Positions 1 through 7,361 of a stretch of DNA of 9,735 nt are shown here, in pieces. Each line of letters begins with the position of its first letter. Position 1 is the stretch's first letter. The notes beneath the pieces were generated by a model that had not been told where the DNA came from, searched no databases, and saw only the letters and a program-made list of their open reading frames with translations. The position numbers and the translations under genes were made by a program. The stretch comes from Wolbachia sp. (GTDB lineage Bacteria > Pseudomonadota > Alphaproteobacteria > Rickettsiales > Anaplasmataceae): contig JARBCG010000033.1 of assembly GCA_028803175.1 (NCBI GenBank), forward strand, positions 1 through 9,735. The letters are read 5' to 3'.

Positions 1-180
1 GTAAAATAGATAAAAAGCTTTATAAAACAGTATTATAGTAATGGCTTCAGAATGAGTAATTTCTAGTATTCTTGTAGGTTTTTTGCTATTAGGTAGTAAT
101 TTGCTTTCACATTTTTCATCTACTGTTTTACAAAAATCATCTACAAAGCAAAATAATTCTATGCTATTCTTTTCCTCTAT
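1..180 (-). mobile_element. IS982-like transposase, N-terminal part, cut by window edge
   Basis: The minus strand is open for 60 codons from 180 to the left edge. It encodes a segment with FCFVDDFCK near residues 10-18, KKPTRILEI near 33-41 and HSEAITIILFYKAFY after it. This pattern resembles the N-terminus of IS982-family transposases, in which a VDDFC motif is followed by a helix of the type LSEIMTI. The family call is from memory of the motif; the catalytic DDE part lies outside the window. A strong ribosome-binding sequence (AAGGAGGT, near 185-192) lies just upstream, but the codon at the expected start is ATA, and the 60 codons contain no ATG, GTG or TTG. The start may have been lost by an ATG to ATA change, so the copy may be dead. 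A second partial copy lies at the other end of the window in opposite orientation. Confidence 0.65.
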
Positions 181-213
181 GGTACCTCCTTAGTTTTTTT
201 ACAATATTGTAGT

Positions 214-466
214 TTACCATATTTCCCTGGCTTTTTTACCTTCCTCTAATCCATAGTTGGTGTTTAAAATACTTGCTCTACAATGTTTTGCTGCAAGCAT
301 TACTGCAGTTTCCACTTTTCTTTCTTTTTGGCATCTTTTCATAAGATTTAAATAATCCATTGATTAACCCGTCTAACCAATAAAGATTTTCTTCTTCTAG
401 CGCTTAACTAAAATAATTCCTTACTTGTTCTTAGTATGTTAATTCTGCTATCTCATACTTAGGTAT
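214..466 (-). pseudogene. Small unrecognised gene, broken by two stops and a frameshift
   Basis: Reading the minus strand from 466 gives a coherent peptide beginning IPKYEIAELTY, interrupted by TAA at 431-433 and TAA at 404-406. It continues ALEEENLYWLDGLINGLFK and then KMPKRKK. Near 316-325 the frame shifts within an A-rich run to VETAVMLAAKHCRASILN and ends GLEEGKKAREIW with TAA at 214-216. The reconstructed product is about 83 residues, soluble and charged. The first codon is ATA, possibly a mutated ATG. I do not recognise the family. That the reading is genuine coding rests on its amino-acid composition and the continuity of sense across the lesions. It diverges from dnaE and ends 33 bp before the transposase fragment; between them is a perfect 12-bp palindrome, TACAATATTGTA (200-211). 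Confidence 0.6.
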
Positions 467-470
467 AATA

Positions 471-505
471 ATTATAATATTAATAATATAATTTAATATT
501 ATAAT
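471..505. repeat. AT-only inverted repeat, 13-bp arms
   Basis: The arm ATTATAATATTAA at 471-483 is perfectly complementary to TTAATATTATAAT at 493-505, with a 9-nt spacer. Every base is A or T. It lies between the divergent small pseudogene and dnaE. There is no T-tract or GC stem, so it is not a standard terminator. It could form a cruciform or simply reflect AT drift. Confidence 0.7.
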
Positions 506-555
506 ACATAATATATCTTGTCAAAAGAATAATTTATTCTTTAGTATATTATGTA
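505..555. repeat. Nested palindrome over the dnaE promoter region
   Basis: The outer arms TACATAATATA (505-515) and TATATTATGTA (545-555) are perfect complements over 11 bp. Inside them are the inner arms AAAGAATAA (524-532) and TTATTCTTT (534-542), perfect over 9 bp around one T. Between the outer and inner arms lie 8 nt on the left and 2 nt on the right. The candidate -35 box falls in the left internal loop, and the candidate -10 box spans the right one. Its role is unknown. Confidence 0.65.
518..547 (+). promoter_or_regulatory. Candidate dnaE promoter
   Basis: TTGTCA (518-523) and TAGTAT (542-547) are separated by 18 nt and fit a sigma-70 type promoter. Transcription would start near 554 and give a leader of about 85 nt before the dnaE ATG. 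The region is so AT-rich that other -10-like hexamers, such as TATATT at 545-550, are possible. Confidence 0.4.
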
Positions 556-638
556 ATTTATTTAGTTACTTTATCACAAAACTATGTCTTCATAGACAAA
601 TTAATGCTACTCTCATATAATCTATTTTAAAGTTCCTT

Positions 639-3600
639 ATGTTCATACACTTGCGTGTTCATAGTGTTTATTCGCTGCTTGAAAGCTCTGTAAAAATTGA
701 AGAGTTGATCGGTCTTTGCCTGCAAAATAAAATGCCAGCTGTTGCAATTACTGATTCAGGTAATTTATTCGGCTCGCTTGAGTTTGCAGAATATGCTGCG
801 CAGAGTGGAATACAGCCAATAATAGGGTGTAACATCATAGTCAAGCATTCAGAGCAAAATTTGCCTATATTATTACTTGCAAAGGATGAACAAGGGTATA
901 CTAACTTAGTTAGTTTAGCGAGTGAGTCCTTCAAAAAGCGTAAGAATAATAGCGATATCCCTTATATTGACTTTGATGAATTATTGAATTTAAACACAGG
1001 TTTAATCGTTTTAACTGGTGGATATGATGGAATATTAGTACAGCTATTATTAATGCAAGACAGGGAAAAGATTAGTAGATTAATCTCAGAATTTAGCGAC
1101 CGTTTATACATTGAATTGCAGCGTCATGGACTAAGTAAAGGACTAGAACTGGAAGAAACTTTAATAGACTTTGCTTATCAGTATAATATTCCACTTGTTA
1201 CAACAAATGATGTATTTTTTCCCAACAGATCAGATTACGAGTCTTACGATATATTAACTTGCATATCCGAAGGAAGTTACGCTGTTGATAGCAACAGAAA
1301 AAAATTGACCACTGAGCACTATTTTAAATCTATAAAAGAAATGGAGATGCTATTTAGTGATATTCCAGAGGCAATTCACAATACTTTGGTAATAGCACAA
1401 CGATGTTCTTACATGCCAAAGAGCAGGCAGCCTATTTTGCCTAAATTTCCTTGTAGAGAAGGGAAAACTGAGAATGAAGAATTGAGGGAACAAGCAACTG
1501 TAGGACTAGAGTTTCGTATTGCAAAATCTTCCTCCGTCACCAGAGTAGATGACACTGGGATCCAGGCAGACTCCAGCGTCACGCGCTGGAATGACACCAG
1601 TGATATAGACCTTAAGCAATACTACGAACGGTTAGATTATGAACTCAGTGTAATAACTTCAATGAACTATTCTGGCTATTTTCTTATAGTTTCTGATTTC
1701 ATTCGCTGGAGCAAAGTAAATGGCATTCCAGTTGGTCCAGGTCGTGGTTCTGGTGCCGGGTCAATTGTTGCTTGGAGCTTACAAATTACAGACCTTGACC
1801 CCATAAAATTCGGTCTAATATTTGAAAGATTCCTAAACCCTGAGCGTATATCAATGCCTGACTTTGATATAGATTTTTGTCAAGAAAAAAGAGACCAAGT
1901 TATTGATTATATTCAAAAAAAATACGGTTATGTTGCTCAAATAATTACTTTTGGTAAGTTACAAGCAAGGGCGGTATTGCGTGATGTCGGTAGAGTGCTG
2001 CAGATGCCTTATTCTCAGGTTGACAAAATATCAAAAATGGTTCCGTTTAATCCAGTGAATCCTGTAACTCTATCACAAGCAATTGAACTCGATCAAAACT
2101 TACAGAAGGAGCGTAATAGCGATGAAGTAATTGCAAAACTCCTTGATATATCACTAAAACTTGAAGGTATATATCGGCATGTTTCAACACATGCAGCTGG
2201 AATTGTAATATGCGATCAAAAGTTAGAAAACTTTGTTCCTGTATACTATGATCCAAACTCAGCTTTGCCAATCACTCAATATAGTATGAAATATGTAGAA
2301 AAGGCAGGACTTATAAAATTTGACTTTCTTGGACTTGGTACGCTCACACTAATAGATCATGTATGTCGTTTAATTAATCGTGATGTGGAAAAGATTGATA
2401 TTTCTTCAGTACCTTTGAATGATCAGAAAACCTATGAGATGCTTTCACGTGGAGATTCTATCGGAGTGTTCCAGCTTGAAAGTTCAGGAATGAGAGAAGC
2501 TTTGATCAAACTAAAACCAGACTGCATTGAAGATATAATCGCTTTGATTTCCCTTTATCGGCCAGGTCCGATGGATAATATTCCAACTTATATTGCAAGA
2601 AAACATGGTCTTGAAAAGCCAGATTACATTCACCCATTGCTTGAAAGGGTTCTTAAGGAAACGTTCGGGGTAATAATCTATCAAGAACAGGTAATGGAAA
2701 TAGCGCGTATTCTTTCTGGATATAGCTTAGCAGAAGCAGATCTACTGAGACGTGCTATGGGTAAGAAAATCAAAGCGGAAATGGATAAGCAGCGTGAGCT
2801 TTTTGTGAATGGTGCCATGAAAAATGGTGTTGATTATGACAGAGCAAGCTATATCTTTTACCTAGTAGCAAAATTTGCTGGTTATGGATTCAATAAGTCT
2901 CATGCCGCTGCGTATGCGATAATATCTTACCAAACAGCTTACTTGAAGGCTAACTATCCACTAGAGTTTTTCACAGCACTGATGAATTTGAACATTGATG
3001 ATCGAGACAAACTGAATTTATTTTATCATGCAGCAAAGTTTAGTGGCGTCACCGTTCTCCCACCTGATATAAACAAATCTCTGGCTGAATTCTCCATAGA
3101 AGGTAAATGCGTACGTTACGGTATTGCTGCTTTGCGAAATGTTGGTTTTTCTATAGCACAAGGAATAGTGGGTGTACGTTCAAGAGACATATGGGAATTT
3201 ATTCAAAATTCATGTCATATTATCAACAAAAGAGCACTGGAAAGCATGATAAAATCTGGAGCTTGTTATAGTGTGCATAAGAACAGAAAACAACTATATG
3301 AATCAATGGATACATTAATTTATTTTGCAAACAAAAATAAGAAAGAGAGAGAATCCAGTCAGTCTACTTTATTTGGTAACCTTAACGTTTTAAAACCAAA
3401 ATTGGTGAGTGTGGAAGATTTTGATGAAGAAGAAAAATTAGAGCATGAATTATTTTCATTAGGATTTTATTTAACTAATCATCCGCTCAAAAAATTTACA
3501 GCCTTTTTAGATAAGTTAAACATTGGTTTTATTGGTCAAAGTAAAACAACAAAAACTGCAGGTGTAATATTGAACGTGCGTATGAGAACTTCAGAACGTG

Positions 3601-4037
3601 GAAGATTTATTATCATAACACTTTCTGATCCTTATAATATTTCTGAAATAGCATTTTATAACAACGAAATAATAGAAGAAAAAAGAGACCTATTCTCTCC
3701 TGGAGCATTTGTGATAATTGATCTTGAAACTTTAGAAAATACAACAAGGCTGGTAGGTAAAGACATATCTGAATTTACGGAGAAAGTTACTGCTGCAATA
3801 AGAGGATTAGTTTTAACTATTGACTATGTTGATCAACAAGAAATTGCTAAGGAATTACATTCAATATTGAAAAGTGAAGGAAGAACTAAAGTATTACTGA
3901 AGCTTATTCTTGAGAAGCATAAAGTGAGTGTCTTATTACCGAGTACGTATTTAGTTACTCTTCACATTATCCATACAATATCTAACTTCAGTTGGATTAA
4001 AGACATAGAAATTAATACAAATGACTTGCTTATATAA
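639..4037 (+). CDS. dnaE: DNA polymerase III subunit alpha
   Basis: This is the replicative DNA polymerase, the catalytic alpha subunit of the Pol III holoenzyme. The 1132 residues are close to the 1160 of E. coli DnaE. The order is: PHP domain (about 1-250), opening HLRVHSVYSLLE; polymerase core with GPGRGSGAGS (366-375) and PDFDIDF, whose D410 and D412 match the E. coli catalytic aspartates D401 and D403; KFDFLGLG with D562 matching D555; FNKSHAAAYAIISYQ (751-765); a helix-hairpin-helix segment near 827-845; the QSTLF motif (908-912), a likely beta-clamp binding site; and an OB fold from about 974. About 25 extra residues (297-322) come from a palindromic element inserted in frame. No good ribosome-binding site precedes the ATG, but the N-terminus fits the family at this start. 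The reading frame is intact. rpsF follows after 48 bp. Confidence 0.98.
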   Translation: MFIHLRVHSVYSLLESSVKIEELIGLCLQNKMPAVAITDSGNLFGSLEFAEYAAQSGIQPIIGCNIIVKHSEQNLPILLLAKDEQGYTNLVSLASESFKKRKNNSDIPYIDFDELLNLNTGLIVLTGGYDGILVQLLLMQDREKISRLISEFSDRLYIELQRHGLSKGLELEETLIDFAYQYNIPLVTTNDVFFPNRSDYESYDILTCISEGSYAVDSNRKKLTTEHYFKSIKEMEMLFSDIPEAIHNTLVIAQRCSYMPKSRQPILPKFPCREGKTENEELREQATVGLEFRIAKSSSVTRVDDTGIQADSSVTRWNDTSDIDLKQYYERLDYELSVITSMNYSGYFLIVSDFIRWSKVNGIPVGPGRGSGAGSIVAWSLQITDLDPIKFGLIFERFLNPERISMPDFDIDFCQEKRDQVIDYIQKKYGYVAQIITFGKLQARAVLRDVGRVLQMPYSQVDKISKMVPFNPVNPVTLSQAIELDQNLQKERNSDEVIAKLLDISLKLEGIYRHVSTHAAGIVICDQKLENFVPVYYDPNSALPITQYSMKYVEKAGLIKFDFLGLGTLTLIDHVCRLINRDVEKIDISSVPLNDQKTYEMLSRGDSIGVFQLESSGMREALIKLKPDCIEDIIALISLYRPGPMDNIPTYIARKHGLEKPDYIHPLLERVLKETFGVIIYQEQVMEIARILSGYSLAEADLLRRAMGKKIKAEMDKQRELFVNGAMKNGVDYDRASYIFYLVAKFAGYGFNKSHAAAYAIISYQTAYLKANYPLEFFTALMNLNIDDRDKLNLFYHAAKFSGVTVLPPDINKSLAEFSIEGKCVRYGIAALRNVGFSIAQGIVGVRSRDIWEFIQNSCHIINKRALESMIKSGACYSVHKNRKQLYESMDTLIYFANKNKKERESSQSTLFGNLNVLKPKLVSVEDFDEEEKLEHELFSLGFYLTNHPLKKFTAFLDKLNIGFIGQSKTTKTAGVILNVRMRTSERGRFIIITLSDPYNISEIAFYNNEIIEEKRDLFSPGAFVIIDLETLENTTRLVGKDISEFTEKVTAAIRGLVLTIDYVDQQEIAKELHSILKSEGRTKVLLKLILEKHKVSVLLPSTYLVTLHIIHTISNFSWIKDIEINTNDLLI
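1530..1604. repeat. Palindromic element inserted in frame in dnaE
   Basis: This stretch encodes SSVTRVDDTGIQADSSVTRW followed by NDTS, an imperfect tandem of a 10-residue unit. It has much higher GC than the flanking DNA. It carries a perfect hairpin, CCAGCG-TCACG-CGCTGG (1573-1589), and the short dyad CTGG-GAT-CCAG. The core, with its GTCAC..GATGACAC and GGATCCAG words, is the palindromic repeat scattered through Wolbachia genomes, comparable to Rickettsia palindromic elements that insert in coding genes. It falls in a variable stretch of DnaE between GLEFRI and the conserved helix YYERLDYELSVI, away from catalytic residues. Exact boundaries cannot be set without an uninserted relative. Confidence 0.9.
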
Positions 4038-4042
4038 AAAAG

Positions 4043-4057
4043 CCTTATATAATAAGG
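4043..4057 (+). repeat. Small hairpin between dnaE and rpsF
   Basis: CCTTAT (4043-4048) and ATAAGG (4052-4057) pair perfectly around a 3-nt loop, 6 bp after the dnaE stop. No U-tract follows, so termination is doubtful. It could be an RNA processing site or a weak attenuator ahead of the ribosomal protein genes. Confidence 0.35.
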
Positions 4058-4072
4058 TATCTAATCGATACT

Positions 4073-4080
4073 AAAGGAAG
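4073..4080 (+). promoter_or_regulatory. Ribosome-binding site that fixes the rpsF GTG start
   Basis: AAAGGAAG lies five bases before GTG 4086-4088. This GTG gives the typical S6 start (MNLYEFAFIA), whereas the nearby ATG is out of frame. Confidence 0.6.
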
Positions 4081-4085
4081 AAGTA

Positions 4086-4868
4086 GTGAATCTTTATGAA
4101 TTTGCTTTTATAGCGCAGCAGGGATTGTTACAGCAAGAAGTGGAAGGGATGGTGCAAGAGCTAGCTGTTTTATTAAAAAATATTAAGGCAGAAGTTATTT
4201 TTCAAGAGGTTAAAAGCTTTATTGAAAAAGTAAACGATAAACTTACGAAACAAGAGTTGGAGACATACTCTAAAAAAACTCAAGAGGAGTTAGTAGTTTA
4301 TTCTAACATCCTGGAGAAGGTTATAAAAAGCCTATGGGCTGAATTAGAAGAAGACTTTTCAAATTTGAAAGAAGTAAAGTTAAAAATTGATAAAGAATTA
4401 CGGGATGCTTTAAAAAAAATTGGAATGACACAAGAGCTAATAAAGCTTCCAAAAATTAACGAACGATCGACTAGAAGCGCATTTATTCACAACACAGTAA
4501 ATGCTTTGAAAGGGATTGTTTTAGAACATGTGGAAAAGGGCTTGCAAGGTATTTTAAAAGATTTTGGAATAGATAATACTGCTCAATCAAGTAAAACACT
4601 GAGCAAGCTTCTGAGAAATATTGAAGCATCAGGGCTGATAAAATATGAGCATTGGGGTCTTTTAGATTTTGCATATCCAATAAATAAGATGAAAAGTGGT
4701 CATTATTGTATCTTATGTGTAAGTTCTACTCCTAGTATCATGGATGAATTTGTACGTAAGGTGAAACTTAATGAGAATGTTGTCCGTTACTTGTCTATAC
4801 AAGTTGATAAATTTTTTGAAGGCAAGTCTTATATGATGAATAAACAAAATGAGGAGCAAGGTGTATGA
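4086..4868 (+). CDS. rpsF: 30S ribosomal protein S6, with large internal insertion
   Basis: S6 binds the 16S rRNA platform as a partner of S18, and the gene sits directly before rpsR as in most bacteria. The first about 33 residues (MNLYEFAFIAQQG.. with the first helix) and residues about 184-245 fit S6. WGLLDFAYPINKMKSGHY from W190 corresponds to E. coli WGRRQLAYPINKLHKAHY from about W42. The product is 260 residues against about 131 in E. coli. The excess is a block of roughly 145 residues (about 35-180), rich in Lys, Glu and Leu and probably helical, inserted between the first helix and the second strand. My recollection is that long S6 proteins of this kind occur in Wolbachia; I infer it is natural, because the frame is clean across the join. 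The start is GTG. The end overlaps rpsR as ATGA. Confidence 0.92.
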   Translation: MNLYEFAFIAQQGLLQQEVEGMVQELAVLLKNIKAEVIFQEVKSFIEKVNDKLTKQELETYSKKTQEELVVYSNILEKVIKSLWAELEEDFSNLKEVKLKIDKELRDALKKIGMTQELIKLPKINERSTRSAFIHNTVNALKGIVLEHVEKGLQGILKDFGIDNTAQSSKTLSKLLRNIEASGLIKYEHWGLLDFAYPINKMKSGHYCILCVSSTPSIMDEFVRKVKLNENVVRYLSIQVDKFFEGKSYMMNKQNEEQGV

Positions 4869-5140
4869 TGAAAAGACGAAATAATTTCAATAATTCTTAC
4901 TTCTCTGTAAATAATAAAACTGGTTTTAGGCGTTCTAAGGTCTGCCCTCTTGCAGAATCTACGGACGGGGAGATAGACTATAAAAATAGAGATTTATTAA
5001 CCAGGTATACCTCTGATTATGGTAGAATATTGCCACGAAGATTAACTGGAGTGTGTGCAAAAAAACAAAGGGAGCTGCGCGTTGCAATAATAAGAGCACG
5101 TTTCCTGGCGCTTTTTCCTTATTGTACTAAAAAAGCTTAG
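4865..5140 (+). CDS. rpsR: 30S ribosomal protein S18
   Basis: S18 pairs with S6 on the small-subunit platform. The 91 residues include the family core: IDYKNRDLLTRYTSDYGRIL, then PRRLTGVCAKKQRELRVAII and RARFLALFPY. This matches the E. coli pattern of IDYKD, GKILPRRITGTCAK and RARFLALLPY. The N-terminus is somewhat longer than the 75-residue E. coli form and is rich in Asn and basic residues. The start at 4865 overlaps the rpsF stop (ATGA), with GAGGAG at 4851-4856 eight bases upstream. A second ATG at 4868 is possible but less well spaced. The overlap points to translational coupling that would keep S6 and S18 equal in amount. Confidence 0.97.
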   Translation: MMKRRNNFNNSYFSVNNKTGFRRSKVCPLAESTDGEIDYKNRDLLTRYTSDYGRILPRRLTGVCAKKQRELRVAIIRARFLALFPYCTKKA

Positions 5141-5147
5141 GTAATTT

Positions 5148-5714
5148 ATGTTAATAATTTTAAAGGAAAATATAAGGACTTTAGGTAAGTTTGGTGAGGT
5201 TGTAAAAGTAAAGCCGGGCTATGCACGTAATTTTCTTTTTCCACAAAAAAAAGCAGAGAGAGCTACTAAGGAAAATGTAGAGAAACTAGAGGATCAGCGT
5301 TCCGTTTTAGAGAAAGAGAGTATAAAAAAATTGAATTTAGCAAAAGAGTTGTCTTTGTCTCTCATTGGTAAGTTTGTAATATTGATAAAACAAGCTTCAG
5401 AAGATGGAAAGATTTTTGGTTCTGTGACAACACGAGAAATAGCAAAGGCTTTATCACAGGAATGTGAAGTAGATCATCGCAATATATCCTTTAATGGAGT
5501 CAAGATAAAAAATCTAGGTGAATATCAGGTAAACATAGAATTCCATAGCGAGGTAATAGTGCCAGTTGCTGTGCATGTTGTGAGGTCAGAAACAGATGCG
5601 AATGAATTAAGGCAAGTAAAACTACAAGGTCGTAAATTGCAGGGGCAAGAAAGTGATGCAGCAAGACGAGGAGAAGGTATAGAAGATACAAATGAAGAGT
5701 ATGAGTATCTTTAG
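5148..5714 (+). CDS. rplI: 50S ribosomal protein L9
   Basis: L9 binds 23S rRNA near the L1 stalk and reaches out from the large subunit. The N-terminal RNA-binding domain has MLIILKENIRTLGKFGEVVK followed by VKPGYARNFLFPQKKAERAT. A long connecting helix follows, about residues 40-75, and then the C-terminal domain with DGKIFGSVTTREIAKAL. The product is 188 residues against 149 in E. coli. The excess is mostly a C-terminal tail of about 35-40 residues, basic and Gln-rich at first and ending in acidic residues (EDTNEEYEYL). The gene begins 7 bp after rpsR and completes the common rpsF-rpsR-rplI order. The ribosome-binding site is weak (AGG, five bases or so upstream). Confidence 0.96.
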   Translation: MLIILKENIRTLGKFGEVVKVKPGYARNFLFPQKKAERATKENVEKLEDQRSVLEKESIKKLNLAKELSLSLIGKFVILIKQASEDGKIFGSVTTREIAKALSQECEVDHRNISFNGVKIKNLGEYQVNIEFHSEVIVPVAVHVVRSETDANELRQVKLQGRKLQGQESDAARRGEGIEDTNEEYEYL

Positions 5715-5985
5715 TTTAAGTCAAAGATTGTTGCTATTCCAGTGTGTGATGTACAGCTGTATAAATGTTGTGATTTTTGGAAGTAGCTAGAGTATCTTGC
5801 ACTGTAGTCCATATATAAAAGTTGCTATATTTATTACTTAAAAAGTATGCAATAAGTGCCAAATTTTAGGAATATAAAGTTTGTGTCAAGATGAAATTAC
5901 TAATGACATCGGTGGTTGAATTTTATATCGTTTAGCTATGGAGATAGATAGAGATGATTCTCTGTTATAGTTATAAAGAAATATC

Positions 5986-6031
5986 TTCCACAACGTGGAT
6001 GTCATTTCAGTGCTTGACTACTCAGATCCAG
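5986..6031. repeat. Decayed palindromic element
   Basis: The stretch contains a 5-bp hairpin, TCCAC-AAC-GTGGA (5987-5999), then ATGTCATTTCAGTGCTTGAC and CTCAGATCCAG. Read on the minus strand this gives CTGGATCTGAG..GTCAAGCACTG..ATGACAT, the same words in the same order as the palindromic element seen in dnaE and elsewhere in Wolbachia, with several substitutions. It does not encode peptide here. Confidence 0.6.
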
Positions 6032-6043
6032 AAAAAATATATA
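6014..6043 (+). promoter_or_regulatory. Candidate purB promoter
   Basis: TTGACT (6014-6019) and TATATA (6038-6043) are 18 nt apart, a good sigma-70 type match. The -10 box ends 25 bases before the purB ATG, so the leader would be very short. The -35 box lies inside the decayed palindromic element. Confidence 0.45.
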
Positions 6044-6068
6044 TATAAGAATAAGTCGGAAATCACTA

Positions 6069-7361
6069 ATGATCCCTCGTTATAGTCGTATAGAAATCTC
6101 TTCCATCTGGGAAGAAAGTAATAAGTTCAGTATATGGCTTAAAATAGAAAAGTTAGCATGCGAAGCTCAAGCAAAATTAGGAATGATTCCAGACGATGTT
6201 GCTGAGAAACTTTCTGGTACTATTGACTTTAATGTTGAGCGTATTAATGAAATTGAATCTATCGTTAAACATGACGTCATAGCATTTCTTACCTATATCG
6301 CTGAACAGGTGGGCATTGATATTCGTTACCTTCACTATGGGATGACAAGTTCTGATGTTTTGGATACGTGCCTTGCAGTTCAGATGAAAGAGTCATGCGA
6401 TATCTTGCTGAAGAACTTAGAGAACTTACTTATAGCACTAAAAAAGAAAGCTGAGGACAATAAGGATATTGTGTGTGTTGGACGTAGTCATGGAATGCAC
6501 GCAGAACCAACAATACTTGGGCTAAAATTTGCTAGGTTTTATGCCGAATTCAAGCGTAACTATCAGAGACTAATTGATACAAAGAAAGAAATATCAACTT
6601 GTAAAATATCAGGTGCAGTTGGTAATTTTGCAAATATAGATCCGTCTGTTGAAGAATGTATAGCAAAAGAAATGGGGCTTACCCCTGAAACTATATCATC
6701 CCAAGTCATACCTCGTGATAGGCACGCTATGTTTTTTTCAGTTTTAGGAATTATTGCAAGTTCGATAGAGAATGTTGCAGTTGAAATTCGTCACTTACAA
6801 AGAACAGAAGTCAATGAAGTTTCTGAATATTTTTCTACAGGACAAAAGGGAAGTTCTGCAATGCCACACAAGTGTAACCCAATCCTAAGTGAAAATTTAA
6901 CAGGACTATCACGCTTAATACGTAGTTATGTATTTCCTGCGCTAGCAAATGTGGCATTATGGCATGAGCGAGATATATCTCACTCATCTGTTGAAAGATG
7001 TATTACTCCTGATGCTTGCATAGCAATGGATTTTGCCCTAGTTCGACTCACAGACTTGGTAGATAAGCTTGTTATCAATAAAGAAAATATTGCAAAAAAC
7101 TTAGACTCTTCAAAAGGTCTTATTTTTTCACAACGCGTATTGCTTGAACTAGTAAACTCTGGGTTAACCAGGGAGGAAGCATACAAAATCGTACAGAGCA
7201 GCGCTACGAAAGTGAAACAAAACAACAGTGATTTTCTCACTGAATTAAAACAAGATAAATCCTTACTCGAAATTATAAAACTAGAAAAACTTGAATTATT
7301 ATTTGATTTTGCTTATTATACAAAGCACGTAGATCATATATATAACAAAGTTTTCAATTAG
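6069..7361 (+). CDS. purB: Adenylosuccinate lyase
   Basis: PurB acts twice in purine synthesis, releasing fumarate from SAICAR and from adenylosuccinate. The 430 residues match the Bacillus subtilis-type enzyme in length and spacing. H68 (VKHDV), H89 (YLHYGMTSSD) and H141 (GRSHGMHAEPT) fall at the residue numbers known for the B. subtilis active site. The superfamily signature GSSAMPHKCNP lies at 261-271, with S263 in the mobile catalytic loop. The start MIPRYSR fits the family, although the ribosome-binding site is weak. The frame is intact. The last base of the TAG stop is also the first base of the following tRNA, so the two are probably co-transcribed. A nearby promoter is proposed at 6014-6043. 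Confidence 0.97.
   Translation: MIPRYSRIEISSIWEESNKFSIWLKIEKLACEAQAKLGMIPDDVAEKLSGTIDFNVERINEIESIVKHDVIAFLTYIAEQVGIDIRYLHYGMTSSDVLDTCLAVQMKESCDILLKNLENLLIALKKKAEDNKDIVCVGRSHGMHAEPTILGLKFARFYAEFKRNYQRLIDTKKEISTCKISGAVGNFANIDPSVEECIAKEMGLTPETISSQVIPRDRHAMFFSVLGIIASSIENVAVEIRHLQRTEVNEVSEYFSTGQKGSSAMPHKCNPILSENLTGLSRLIRSYVFPALANVALWHERDISHSSVERCITPDACIAMDFALVRLTDLVDKLVINKENIAKNLDSSKGLIFSQRVLLELVNSGLTREEAYKIVQSSATKVKQNNSDFLTELKQDKSLLEIIKLEKLELLFDFAYYTKHVDHIYNKVFN

Larger units (their letters stand above)
5715..6068. other. Intergenic region between rplI and purB
   Basis: No coding frame with recognisable sense was found on the strands and stretches I read through. The left part has only a 10-bp palindrome, TACAGCTGTA (5752-5761), with no U-tract, so no clear terminator for the ribosomal operon. 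The right part holds a decayed palindromic element (5986-6031) and a candidate purB promoter (6014-6043), followed by an AT run just before the gene. Confidence 0.6.

Noticed and set aside
668..934. Minus-strand open frame of 88 codons
   Set aside because: Antisense to the well-supported PHP domain of dnaE; no family likeness. The open frames at 1409-1597, 2047-2271, 4483-4680, 5500-5691 and 6980-7240 are shadows of the same kind.
4043..4057. Rho-independent terminator after dnaE
   Set aside because: The 6-bp stem is mostly A-T and has no U-tract after it.
4868..5140. rpsR starting at the second ATG
   Set aside because: GAGGAG at 4851-4856 is better spaced for the ATG at 4865, and the ATGA overlap is typical of coupled genes. 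The difference is one residue.
5752..5761. Terminator or operator after rplI
   Set aside because: Only a 10-bp palindrome with no loop and no U-tract, and no second copy seen.
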